Part shown: positions 13,151 to 24,238 of the stretch, piece by piece | Position numbering within the stretch: position 1 is the first letter of the stretch | How the letters are laid out: each line of letters begins with the position of its first letter | Assembly (NCBI GenBank): GCA_038501625.1 | Contig: JAZAYU010000008.1 | Coordinates: 8,184,938-8,248,937 of the forward strand | DNA from: Corbicula japonica | Taxonomy: Eukaryota; Mollusca; Bivalvia; Venerida; Cyrenidae | Direction of reading: 5' to 3' | DNA length: 64,000 nt | Notes under the pieces: model-generated | Told to the model about the DNA's origin: nothing | What the model saw: the letters and a program-made list of their open reading frames with translations, nothing else | Database searches by the model: none | Position numbers and translations under genes: made by a program

Positions 13151-14892
13151 CTTTTTCTTTTTTTTAAAAATTATTGTGAGGAATTTTTTGGAGAAAATAG
13201 TATAATCAATAGGTTTAAAATTCGGAAATAATTGTTATTCTTCATTTTCTTTTAGTAGCCATGAAAACTGAAATATTGTAATGATATTATTACAAAATAC
13301 TGACTCTTTTATAATACAGCAACAGAATCACGATATGAAACTAAAATGCTTATGGAATCTGTACTTTCATTAAGGAAAATGTTGCTATTATATTGTTTCT
13401 ATAATTGAACAGTAATTTTGTGATACTTGTCTTATAAAGCTAATTTTATGTGTTTGCACGATGATTTTTTCCTTTAAAATAATGCTTTGGTTGCTATGGT
13501 TACGGTTGCCAAAATTACTTTTTTGAGTTTAAATGTTAACCAGCATAGCTGATTGCTTGCGTATTTCTTGTTTTTCAAAAAATTTGAGGGGGTATAAAAA
13601 ATCACCATTCGTAAACCAAGCCCTTTGGTTTTTGTGGTTTTTAACCGTTTGGTCTGGGCCATAGGTACCTATTTTGTAGGCCAATAAAATGAAAACGAAG
13701 ACGGTGATGTGCTCTTTTCTTTTAATTATTTTATTCTATACTCATTGCAGATAATTTTAATGTATAACACAATTATTTTACTGCATTAAACATGCACAAA
13801 AATTACAGATAAAAACTTGCTTAATTTTTGCAGATCGGAAAAATGTGCATTTCCGAAAATGGGGTACACTTTTAAAAAGTCAATATATAAAGTGTTAGAA
13901 ATCAATTCTAAACATAATGCTTGTTTTTTCCTGTTCAGATATGATGTCCTTAAACAATTAGCCTTTATTTTACAAAATTTTACAAGGTTTCAAAGAAATA
14001 GAGATGAATTTAGCTTCTAGTATGTTTGATTTTACAGCCCATTTTCCGAAACAGAGGGTCCCCTTCTAAAATACTAAATTTCTCGAGTTACGCACTGTAA
14101 ATGTTTTTTAAAACTCGTGTTTAGATGTCTAAATGGATGTACTTGGAAATGAAAACAACAAAATCCCAATCTGCAAAAGTGCATATTACAGTTCTAAAAC
14201 CTTAAATTAAATTTTGCTGATGTCCGAATTTTTGTAAGTATGCCTTGGTAAAGAGATTTAAATTTTCAAAAGGTTACAACATTTATAATTTGGTGTCTAA
14301 GGCAATGTCTTTGTTTAATTTAAAGCTGTTCCAGATCTATGTAGTTTTAAAGGAAAAAGCCAGTTCATGTTCATGAATTTGACATTAATTACTACCCTAG
14401 TACCGTTTCTTCGCATTAAAAATAACCTTAAAATTGTAAGAATGTACCTGCAGCCGCAGTGATTGAAGACTTAGTTTAAATGAAATACATTTTGGCTGTT
14501 TCATTCAGATTCGTGGGCTTTCAATGCCATATATTGTCAACTGTTTACGAAGAGGGATGATTTTTGCATATCAACTTTGAGGAAAACCAAAAGGCCCACG
14601 ATCAAATTACAAAGACCTATATGTCTGAGATATTCGGTAATATACGCCGTATGCCATTAAATGAAAACAAATGAAAATTTACGTGTCTGATATAACACCC
14701 TTTTCAAAAACTTTTTAATCATTGTCAAATGCCTTGCATTAATTAATTAGCAGGTTTGTGTTCAGTATTACATCCCGTTCACACAGAGCTGCGACGATCC
14801 CCGATCAAGCCACGATCTGAAAAAAGTTTGGGATCGGGGCGGATCGGGGCCGTATTTCCACTTCTTTCCAAACTTCAAACATAAACGGACGT

Positions 14893-15160
14893 ATGAATGC
14901 TGATCTGATTCATCTGGCTTTACGTCAGCAAGAACAAATGTTAGTTGAACTTGAAATTGCACAGTTAACAGGCGGATGCGCAGAAGACGGTCAAGAAGAT
15001 ACTGGATACGGCCGTGGCTATCTGCAGATAGGAGGCTCCAGTTTGGACAGTATGACACACCCCTGCGAGAATTCCGAATGGAAGACACCAATTCCTTCTT
15101 CACTTTTTGAGGATGGAACTAGCGATGTTCGATAAGATGCTCCAGACAGTTGTACTACGC
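14893..15160 (+). pseudogene. Truncated Harbinger (HARBI1-like) transposase N-terminus
   Basis: A frame from 14967 to the stop at 15108-15110 reads through an Arg-rich stretch into YWIRPWLSADRRLQFGQYDT and then LREFRMEDTNSFFTF. This is the pattern of PIF/Harbinger transposases just before the DDE domain (basic patch, W-RPWL, QFG-YD-L--E). The expected continuation, RMELAMFDKMLQTV, is present but in the frame one base back (from 15107), so there is a frameshift at the T-run of 15103-15107. A leader in a third frame (14893-14966, MNADLIHLALRQQEQMLVEL) may be the original N-terminus, implying a second shift. Homology ends near 15150. The DDE catalytic domain is absent, so no active enzyme can be made. 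The family call is confident; the exact breakpoints are inferred. Confidence 0.75.
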
Positions 15161-16324
15161 TTTTACTGCGCTTTTCCTACGATCATGAAGATCTCTCCAC
15201 GATGCTTCCGCGCTGCTTGTACGATTACGGCGCTTCTACTACGCTCTTTTTACGACTTTACCCCGATTCTTGTTGGCCACGATGCCGCTACGCTTGTGAG
15301 CATGTTCAAAATAAGCGTGGCGAGAGCGTAGAGCTCTGTTGAACCGAAATTTTCACGCAAACGAATTCGTCACACGTGTGAAAAATTCGTACGAAAATTT
15401 CACATATTTGTGAAAATTTCGTACGAAAATGGCCAAAAATGTGCTGAGAAAATTTCGAGGCCTATTTTCTAACCACCACTAGGTATCAACGAATTTTTCA
15501 CATAATTATGTGACACATTCCTACGTCTTGCACACGTGACTATGATATGAAGTTAATCCTGAAAACTATAATTATTACTGTTAGCTCTTATGGATTTACA
15601 TGATTTCTCAGCATTTGAAAATATCTCTAGCTCCTCGGTTATTGTGAATTTTGATGCATGGAATCGCTCCTTTGCTCGGGAAAGCATAATTTAAACAAGA
15701 TGCAACAATAAAGGACCTATAAATCGTATTGCATTATATAGGAAGTCAGTATAGATATTTTCCTAGTTCAATCATAGGTAGATGCAATATAATTTTGTAA
15801 AATGAGAACTTGTAAGAATGTAATCTTTACGTAATCTTAATTTTCGCCAAGCAAACGTCACGCGACGAATCGCAATTTTGCGTGTTGTATCGTAAAGTGA
15901 CGATGTTGTATTGCAATTAAGCAATATCGTATCGCGTTATTACATGTCGTGCGCTGGGCGACGCACGGCAATGCGATACGACATGGCGACATTTCCGAAT
16001 TTCGTATCGGATTGTCATGCGCTGTTTCGCCATGTTGCGATGTCTTATCGCACTTCCGCTGTCGCTAGTCGCATATATGGTATTTACGGAGAGATGTCGT
16101 TTTAGAATTTATTAAGTGGTTGTATTTCAATATTATGGAACTAAACCGCAGTCGATCAGTCTGACACTATTTGACAGACCGGACACATCAATTTGTAAGG
16201 ATGACCTTCAAACATCGACATTTTCAAATAAATACCTCCGGCAGCGTTTCGGGCCATTAAATTTATGACGCTGTGTTTACCCGGAGGCGGCCCTGCAGTG
16301 GGATCAAACCACAACATGTCGATG

Positions 16325-16367
16325 TAAGGGTTAGGGTTAGGGTTAGGGTAACCCTAACCCTAACCCC
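16325..16367. repeat. Interstitial telomere-repeat palindrome
   Basis: Three to four TTAGGG units run directly into CCCTAA units, meeting at GGGTAACCC. This is a head-to-head telomeric repeat of about 43 bases inside the nested TIR element. A much shorter TTAGGG run occurs at 46894-46908. Confidence 0.9.
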
Positions 16368-16929
16368 AAACTTGGAACACTTCCTGAATTTACAATTTAC
16401 CTAACTCTATCATGGTTATTCTCTGAATTATGCCCCTTTTATCTTAGAACATTCTTTAAAAGGTTAAATATAGAGGTTAAGATTTTTACGTGTAACGTGT
16501 ACGTGTACGTGTAAAGATTTCAACACTAATTCAATAAGCGCTTAGCAACGCAACGTTGAACAATGGCGATATCTGCACGTCACAAGTTACGAAGGGTTTC
16601 AAATTTGCAATTTCACACGTAAAATAGCGATTGTGCTACTTCTTGAAAACCGATAACGTGTGGTTATAGCGAGAGTCATTGCATCGTGGGAAAATGCTAC
16701 AAGTACACGTACATGTTATACGTAAAAATCTTATCCTCTATATTATCTCTGCTATTACTCGATGCATTGCCTCAAAACTTGGAACACGCCTTAATGATGA
16801 CAACATGCTATTTGCGTGGAAAGTTACATCCATAACTCCATCATGATTATTGAATTTTGCCCCTTTTAGCTCTACTATTCTAAGAATATGAAGAGCTGTT
16901 ACAGTCACCCGTGCGTCGGCACACGCGTC

Positions 16930-17330
16930 CGGTTAAAGTTTTGGGATGAAGTTATATCTCTGAAACTACTTAAGATATTAAGTTAATGAAAGTCGCACAT
17001 GGCTTCGGGTCCCATACCTTTTGGTTGGATTTAAACAGAATTGTGCACAGTTATGTACTTAGAAAAAATCTTAACCTAGCTTAAAGTTTTTGGAATTTAG
17101 TCATATCTCTGAAACTATTGAAGAAATTCAATTGAAAGTTCACACATGGCTCATTGGTCGTTATGTAAGATTACTAATTGAGTCCCAAAACTTTTGGTTG
17201 GATTTTAACAGAATTACTCCTCTTAATGTACTCAGTAAAATCTTAAACCTATGTTTTAAAGTTTTTGGAATGAAGTCATATCTCTGAAACTGCTAAAGAT
17301 TTTCATTTGAAAGTTCACACATGACTTCTA
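16930..17330 (+). repeat. Three tandem ~155-185 bp repeats
   Basis: Each unit carries AAAGTTTTTGGAATGAAGTC, ATATCTCTGAAACT and GAAAGTTCACACATGGCT. The units start near 16933, 17080 and 17262, and the third is incomplete. The pattern is typical of bivalve degenerate satellites and no coding function is suggested. Confidence 0.8.
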
Positions 17331-17431
17331 TATCACAAAAATTAAATACATGTAATTTATTACGATCACCAGTTCGTTGACATCAGCGTTGACTAACGTT
17401 AATGAAATAGTCAAATAACTTCGAAATTATC

Positions 17432-17724
17432 AGGCAGCGTGCACTGCCGCCGGTAAAGCTCGTACATTCAAATCTAGGCGGCGTGCACTGTCGCCGTTGG
17501 TGCTCGTTCCTTCTACTCTTGGCAGCCTGCACTGCCGCAGGTGATTTTCGTACATTCTACTTATGGCAGCGTGCACTGCCGCCGGTAGTGCTCTTACCTT
17601 TTACTCTAGGCAGCGTACCCGGCCACCGGCGGAGCTCTTACATTCTAATCTAGGCAGCGTGCACTAGCGCCGGTGCTCTTACCTTCTACTCTATGCAGCG
17701 TGCACTGCCGCCGGTAGTACTCGA
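17432..17724 (+). repeat. GC-rich tandem array, seven ~43-bp units
   Basis: Units start near 17433, 17478, 17521, 17566, 17609, 17653 and 17694. Each begins with GGCAGCGTGCACTGCCGCCG or a variant and ends with an AT-richer TCTTACCTTCTACTCTA-type spacer. The GCAGCGTGCACTGC core is itself an imperfect palindrome. Confidence 0.85.
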
Positions 17725-18411
17725 CCTCGCGTTCCTGCGATAACAATGCACTCGTCATGACGCTATCGTATCTTCATTGCTTGGGCTATAAGAGGAATAA
17801 CTCAGATTAATTACTGAATCAAAACATCCTGAAGAAATTCTCCTGATACGCAAACAGGTGATTTTCATTGGGCGGGTACGTGCGTGTGTTTGATAGATCC
17901 TCTGATATACGTACCTTTGTTCAAAAAAATATGTGAATTTTCCGTTGGACAATATTTTGTCAAATCATTTTTCTACTTTTTTTGTCATGTGAAAATTTCG
18001 TACCTGTTTTAGGGGGGTCTAAGGTTCCATACGAAATGTTCACAAATATGTGAAATTTTCGTACGAATTTTCACAAATATGTGAAATTTTCGTACGAATT
18101 TTTCACACGTGTGACGAATTCGTTTGTGTGAAAATTTCGGTTCAACAGAGCTCTCCGATTACGATGACCCTATCGCGATCATACTGCGCTATAAAGACTC
18201 CACTACGTTTCTCCAGCGATTTGTTACGATCGGCCACGTTTTCGGTCACGCTTTGATCGTAGTAGAAGCGGCGTCAATGTGTGAACGGGGGGTTAGGAAC
18301 ATTTCCGCTGACACAACTGGCAATGCTTTCACTTAAATTTTGATGTTTCGTCTAACTTTGTCTATTGGACAACATTATCGGCAACAGTATAGAATCATGC
18401 ATAGCACTTTC

Positions 18412-18412
<1 letters not shown>

Positions 18413-18451
<39 letters not shown>

Positions 18452-18454
18452 TGT

Positions 18455-18486
<32 letters not shown>

Positions 18487-18512
18487 TAATCATTATTATT
18501 ATTATTATTATT
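18413..18512. repeat. (AAT)n then (ATT)n microsatellite
   Basis: An AAT run, one interruption (ATGTT), more AAT and ATA, and then an ATT run in opposite phase, which gives a self-complementary AT tract. Confidence 0.9.
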
Positions 18513-18519
18513 TCAATAT

Positions 18520-18655
18520 TATAAAAATGGAAATGGAAACCAATATAAAGAATCTAATTGGCTAAAATGGAGACATTTTTCCATTTTCAGCCAATCAGAT
18601 GCTTGAGATTTGAGACTGGTTTCAAATCTCAGTTTTATAATCTTCAGCTCAGATT
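18520..18655. mobile_element. Foldback MITE (family F)
   Basis: An imperfect hairpin whose right arm reads CCAATCAGATGCTTGAGATT then TGAGACTGG and ends AGTTTTATAATCTTCAGCTC. The left arm (AATTGGCTAAAATGG) is decayed. It is the first of six family F copies in the window (35668-35799, 38481-38545, 57687-57811, 58047-58187, 59025-59118). Confidence 0.65.
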
Positions 18656-19930
18656 CCATGGTGCACTAACCTCACACTTGCCCCAACAGTTTCCCAAATG
18701 AAAAAACAAGTAAAAGTTGTCCTGGTGAATTACTTCCAACCCATCTATCAACTCGACAATGTTGGATACAAGAGCACACAAACGTTAAAAAAAACGTAAG
18801 AAACTAATGGCTTGTCAAGCAAAGACGGTGGGTACAAAATGACACCACTGAGATAAGGGAAGCCGGACTCGAATCTCTAACTCCATTTTGCAGTTAACAA
18901 GGATTTATTATTTTTTTATTGATGACAGTGCAATGACGACTGAAGACGGCCCTTGACAAAACAGAATAATATCAGTCACAGATGCCTTGAATGGGGAATT
19001 ATAACATTTTTCAAATGAGGCCATGTAAAACTTTCGATTAGAAAATGAGTTCACAAATCTCCTTTAAGGTCGTTAGGAATAGAAGTAAATGCCGGCTGAA
19101 ATATTCTGTACGAAATGCAAAACAGTCTAAAATTTGGAAATGGATTCGAGCTTGAGCGTGTATGGATGAAAATGCGTGTATTTGGTTTGCCTTGTTATGT
19201 TTGATAGCTTAGATTTAATGCCATGAAATGAATTAATACAAATAAAGACTCCTAAAATTTACATTATTCATAACGTGTGAAGCGAAAGCAAGCAACAAGT
19301 TTCCTCCTTATGACAAATGATTAATGGCCTATGAAGAAGTGTTCTGAAAATCAACTGGATTTTCGGAAATTATTACCAGGCTTAGGTTATCTAATTACAC
19401 TTAATTGATGTTTTTGTATTCCTTTACATATTTGTCTCACTGATATTGTTACATTGTATTAATATGTTTTCTTCACCCATAAGTAAGCGACTTTCAACTT
19501 CATAAAAATTATACAAGTTTGTAGTTTTGCCACGGACAAAAACTTTTGAGGCGATCCAGATGGTTACCCTTGGTAAATCCAACAAGTTTAAAAGTTTCTA
19601 AGAAACCACTTCAAGCCAGTACCTAGATACATTGAAATGACATCAAGCAACAAAAGTGTCACTTCAAATAATACCACATACACGAATAAGTGATATCAGT
19701 CAAATATACCAAGTATAAGAATTACAATTATGATTAATTGTAAGTTTTCCACATTGCATTTATGCCGGGTCTACACACTAAACAATTCAAATTCCAGCAT
19801 GAGTGAAATGATACTGACAACAAGGTCCTTGTGTGGACTTTCAATTGTGAAAAGAGAATCAAAATATTTTTGGTCATCCATTTTCGCGACCAGGAAGTTG
19901 AAGGTCAAACACACTTTAACAAATAACTTA

Positions 19931-20700
19931 TTGTCGGTCATCCTGATGACCGACATATTGGGCGTGCTCGATTGGAAATTCCGACTGTTAGAACAGGGAG
20001 AACTTCAATCGAGTGCGTCGGAACTGTGTTCTGGCAGCGTCCTACCCGTTCCATCGAAATAGGTGGTGTGAATGGAATCGGTCAGTGTTTTATACTGCAC
20101 CAAACTGAAATATTTTTTAGATACTGTTTTGTTGCCGTAAAATAAAATAATGGTTACATTTCAGTACTCTGCCAAGAATTTCACCAACAGAAATACCAGA
20201 AATAGTGTTATTTTTCAGTAAATTATAAACATTGCTTTGTTGTTGACTGATCTAAAAGCTAATAAAACTTATTTAAACTATACATTATGGCTTATTAAGA
20301 CTATTCGGAGTTCTTTATACTTCAAAAGATATAATTAACATGCCATTATGTGACACTTTTTATATAGACCTAACATGATTCAGTTCCGACAGCCAATTTC
20401 ACTCGTTTGGCAGATTCTGTGCAAGAGTCGGAATTTGATTCTGGCACAGTTCCGACAGCCCAATCGAGCGCGCCCATTATAATCGACCAAACGTGAGCTC
20501 ATTAGCCTGAACACCGGTTAACAGTGACTCACGGTCCAGAACGGATAATGTAGACTATGCCACATGTTCCTAAGACGCATGCAAAAGGATAGTGTAGAGG
20601 CTGATGTTTGATTGCTTGATATATAGAGGAGCCCTTTACCGGAAAAGACATTAATTGTCGGTCATCCTGATGACCGACATATTATAATGGACCAAACTTG
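19931..20700. repeat. Duplicated repeat with a 22-bp perfect palindrome
   Basis: GTCGGTCATCCTGATGACCGAC occurs at 19933-19954 and again near 20658-20679, each followed by ATATT. After the second copy the sequence runs on uninterrupted (ATAATGGACCAAACTTGAAC). After the first copy the same continuation (ATAATCGACCAAACGTGAGC) resumes only at 20479, behind an inserted element. ACACCGGTTAACAG is also shared downstream of both. Confidence 0.8.
19960..20475. mobile_element. 516-bp TIR element with 3-bp target duplication
   Basis: The element begins GGGCGTGCTCGATTGG and ends CCAATCGAGCGCGCCC, giving inverted termini. It is flanked by ATT on both sides (19957-19959 and 20476-20478). The empty site survives in the sister repeat at about 20655-20690, which defines the ends exactly. 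A 3-bp duplication with GGG...CCC ends suggests a PIF/Harbinger-like MITE. A reading frame inside is open by chance; no transposase is present. Confidence 0.8.
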
Positions 20701-21066
20701 AACTTTGAAGGGTTACACCGGTTAACAGCGGCACCGGACGTGGTAACTTTAGACAAAGCCGCCCGTCTAAAGCTTGAGAATGTTATTTCGTTCCCCCTAT
20801 TTGCAAGAAAAGTCTTCTAAATGTTGATGAAACAATATTTAGACATTGTAGTTACGGCAAATCAGAAATTGAGCTCATCTTTAACGACATGTTAAATTAT
20901 GTAAACATACGTGTGTTATATTTTCTACAGGGTATAGAAATAATGTTATGCGTCTTTTTTTAGAAAGTCACGTGATGCAAACCTTTATAGCAAAATATTA
21001 GTTGCATATAAGTTGAGCTGATACTTTATTTGAATGTTCACGATGATGCCATATATGAAAAAGATT

Positions 21067-21270
21067 AGTTTAAACTTATTTATTTTACATCGATTGTGAA
21101 ACAAGTTATTCCAACTTATATTAATCACGCTCAATGACTGCTTCCTGGGTTTCCAACCAGTACTCGCGCCGAATGTGGATTGAGAGGAAACTGCAGACGA
21201 GTATCACTGCCCTGGTGGGACTCGAACCCGGATCTGGAGTCCGACGCTCTACCCCTAGACCACTGATCTT
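21067..21270 (-). mobile_element. tRNA-derived SINE (family S), copy 1
   Basis: On the minus strand the head reads AGTGGTCTAGGGGTAGAGCG (A box) and GGGTTCGAGTCCC (B box). A shared body follows (CTGCAGTTTCCTCTCAATCC, GCGAGTACTGGTTGGAAACC), then a tail ending TAAATAAGTTTAAACT. The copy at 62271-62480 has the same order and orientation. Confidence 0.85.
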
Positions 21271-21929
21271 CCAAAATAGTTGAAATCTATGAAAAAGATT
21301 CGTTCCGTTACCTTGATTATGTTCGTCAAAAGCAAGACACCGTTTATGTTTTTCTTAGAGACTAACGAATATCCGACTTTGGCGGGAAAAGCTGTCTGTA
21401 AACAGAAGTTTACAAAAAGCTAGTCGGTCATTAGCATAACCTTTTAACCAAAAAAACACATGGCACAGAAGTTAAAACTTTAAGCCTCTTTGAAATAAAA
21501 GTGATTAATTTTTATTGGATGTCATACAAAAAATAATTTACTCTTACATATATTTTTCTTTTTTATTTTTAAAAAAGGAATGCATTTAAGCTGGTGATAA
21601 ATCTTGCCATTTTGCAAACATTATAAATAATTTACTTGAAAGTACCATAATTGTTAGGTTTGTCAAACACTATTTCTTCGTCTAACACTTTTTTTATCAG
21701 AATGTGTAGAGAAAGCAACGAAAATCAAGCTGTAATTGTATTTGTGGGTAGATGAGCAGCCTGACAGGGACTCAGAAATATTGTATTTACTATGATCTTC
21801 CACAATTTCGTTAGAATGCTGGTATTGCTAGAACTTTAGAACTTCAACATGTAATATATTGCTGGTTCTCGCATATTTTCTTGTTTTTAACCAGATTTTT
21901 GAAAAAAAACAACAGGTTATTAGAATAGT

Positions 21930-22540
21930 GTTCGTCGTTGGGCGGGCGGGCGTCAAACTGGTTGGTTTCCGGCGATTAAATTGAGTTCGGTTCATGGTAT
22001 TGACATGAAACTTGGTGTATAGCAAGAACAGTTGGAGGGCTCGCTTGGGATTGCTTTTGGGGACGGTCCGTCAAAGGTCGAAGTCACTGTTACTAAAGAT
22101 AGAAATTTGGTTTCCGGCGATTAACTTGAGTTCGGTTCATCGTACTGACATGAAACTTGGTTTATAGTAAGAACATGTGGAGGGATTGCATGAAATTGCT
22201 TTTGGGGTCAGTCCGTTAAATGTCAAGGTCACCGTTACTAAAAATAGAAATTTGGTTTCCGGCGATTAACTTGAGTTCGGTTCATCGTATTGACATGAAA
22301 CTTGGCGTATAGTAAGAACGTGTAGAGAGCTCGTTTGGGATTGCTGATGGCAAGGTTTGCACAGATCTGGGAAAGTCATGGAAAACGAGTATTGCCTGGA
22401 AAATTCATGAAATGTTGATTTTAACGCGGGGAGAGCTCGCTTGGAATTGCTGATTGCAAGGTTTGCACAGATCCTGAAAAGTCATTGAAAACGCGTATTG
22501 TCTGGAAAAATCATGGAATCTTGATTATTTGGATTTTATA
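21930..22540 (+). repeat. Tandem satellite units
   Basis: Three units of ~150-170 bp carry TTGGTTTCCGGCGATTAA, TTGAGTTCGGTTCAT, TGACATGAAACTTGG and a CTCGCTTGGGATTGCT-like block (starting near 21957, 22109 and 22251). They are followed by two ~115-bp units built on AAGGTTTGCACAGATC and GAAAGTCATGGAAAACG (22351-22540). Confidence 0.8.
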
Positions 22541-24160
22541 GTGGTAAATCATAGAATATTAAAACATTGTCATGGAAAGTTTAAAAGTACAGTTTGTGTA
22601 GGCAATCCGTATCACTAAAAACCTTTGGCTAGCAAAGTTATATAAAAAGTTAAAATTACCTTTTTTGTTTTAAGCTTTTGGTGCTCACATGACCTTACCT
22701 AAAGTATGTCTATTTCATTCAAGTGATAATGAATGTAATTTATGTTACAAAATCCCCGCATCCGCAATATTCAAAACTTGCCTTTGCCCTTGCATATACG
22801 CATTTTCAAAAAAAGTGATTTGTTTCGATTCCCCGATTCCATCTCAAAACCGCATCTATCCATGTCTTCTCTTCTTGAGATCTATTATGAATGGTTGGAC
22901 TCGTCGCAGTTGCAATCCAAATTGAGTTTAACTTGTAAAATATTTCTGGGAATACCCCTGACCCCAATGTCTGCTTCCCCATACACATGCAATATAACGG
23001 ATCTGGATTAGGTCTTAAGTTGATACTAAACAATAACGTTATTTTGAAAAGTACAGTAAGGTAGACAGCACAAGCATTATCATTTCTATGTAGGGCGATC
23101 TACTAGAATATACTGCAAGCAATGCAAAACCCGCCTCAAAAGTAAAGAAATAGTTGTGAAGAATTTTCAGAACAGTGGCATAACGAAAATTTCTTTAATC
23201 ATAGATTAATTTAAATAAAAATATTGCTTCTCGAGTTTCTGTAATTGTTTAAGAGAAAATCGTTCTAACTAAAACAAAGATATGAGCAACATAAAGCTTA
23301 AGTGAAAATAATAAATGCATCTGCATCCTAATTTATTGTTTACTGTCTTCTAACGCTCGTCAACTTCAAGTTTGACCAGATCTGCTGACTTAACTAAAAC
23401 TACACTTTATGTTGGTAATGAATACTAAATATTATAAGCATCGCTTTTCTGCTCACTGTACAAATAAGCATCGACCGTAGAAAGTTCTATGGTACCTCCG
23501 TGAGCATTCGTGTTAATGTAACAAATTCATCCAATTCGATTGTTCTTTTAACAACGTCATTATTTCTACACGTCCTGAATAATGAGTTGCGTCTACCAGA
23601 AACACGATTATTTATATTAATGTCTTTTGCCGATAAACGTCTTCTTCATGTTTCAATAAATCAAACATCAGTCGTTCAACTTTGTTTGCATGCTTTAAAG
23701 TAACAGCAATTGTTTATGTATTGTACATACAGAGAAATGCAATTGGAAATAAACTTGAAGCTTGAAATTACAACTAAATTCACAAATGGTTTGTCAGATA
23801 CAATCTACGTGACATTGATTGGCAGAAAACTGGACAAATCCTTGACTTCCGGTGGTCTAAAAGTAAATGCAAGTGACGAATACATACTTATTCTATTTGT
23901 TTATCGGCTCATGACCGACTAGCTTTTTGGAAAGCTAATACTTGTACTGTATACATTCGTTATATTAAAGGACCTTAGATCTTGTTTTCAGTAGCTCATT
24001 ACTCATGAATGCATTTAAAATGATTTTTAGGGTTGCTTCGTTCCTGTGATAGATTGCAAATTGAATTTTAGGGATCTTCGTTACTTTCCTAACTTTTCTT
24101 AGCATATGTAAATTAAACATATATTAATAACACTGGTTTGTGCAAAGTTTTATTGAGCTG
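22541..24160. other. Gene-free interval
   Basis: No exon with splice borders, RNA gene or repeat is recognised. Overlapping open frames on both strands at 22689-23033 have no family features. Confidence 0.45.
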
Positions 24161-24168
24161 CATTGTGC

Positions 24169-24238
24169 CGTTTGAGAGATTTTCATATTTTGTTTTGTCT
24201 ATGACTTAGCAATGACGAACGGGGCAATGCCTTAATAA
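24169..24238 (+). repeat. 70-bp dispersed repeat, copy 1
   Basis: CCGTTTGAGAGATTTTCATA ... CAATGACGAACGGGGCAATG CCTTAA matches 36672-36744 closely. The two copies lie just beyond the last exon and inside the first intron of the 24929-37490 gene. Confidence 0.75.

Larger units (their letters stand above)
9381..14760. other. Gene-free interval with minor repeats
   Basis: No supported exon. It contains a short tandem repeat (10573-10735), two tRNA-like SINE pieces (11690-11760, 13066-13150) and a PuPy microsatellite (11913-11996). Confidence 0.5.
15337..18147. mobile_element. 2.8-kb TIR element nested in the Harbinger remnant
   Basis: The ends are near-identical inverted repeats of ~95 bp beginning TGTTGAACCGAAATTTTCAC and continuing through ACGAATTCGTCACACGTGTG. 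Both ends are flanked by GAGCTC (15331-15336 and 18148-18153). As GAGCTC is its own complement, it may be a 6-bp target duplication or the outermost part of the TIR. The interior encodes no protein I recognise. It holds CpG-rich CGATACGACAT-type repeats (15840-16090), a telomere-repeat palindrome, three ~160-bp repeats and a GC-rich array. It looks non-autonomous; superfamily unknown. Confidence 0.75.
14774..18289 (+). mobile_element. Harbinger-type element interrupted by a second element
   Basis: The outer ends are inverted copies of CCCGTTCACACA (14774-14785 and 18278-18289), a terminus of the kind seen in PIF/Harbinger elements. Sequence belonging to this element is 14774-15330 and 18154-18289, about 0.7 kb. 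Both parts are rich in ACGAT and TACGCTT motifs. The left part holds a broken transposase fragment. The 2.8 kb between them is a later TIR insertion. No catalytic core is present, so this is a deletion derivative. I could not identify a clean target-site duplication. Confidence 0.65.

Noticed and set aside
15107..15331. 74-codon open frame downstream of the Harbinger fragment
   Set aside because: Only its first ~14 residues match transposase; the rest is translated ACGAT/TACGCT repeat.
17432..17724. Possible CRISPR array
   Set aside because: Repeat and spacer both recur, units are contiguous satellites, and the genome is eukaryotic.
21067..21270. Functional tRNA gene
   Set aside because: A and B boxes are present but the acceptor stem does not close, and a second copy shares a SINE body and tail.
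22689..23033. Overlapping frames of 75-89 codons on both strands
   Set aside because: Locally C-rich DNA keeps frames open; no domain, signal peptide or consistent splice sites.
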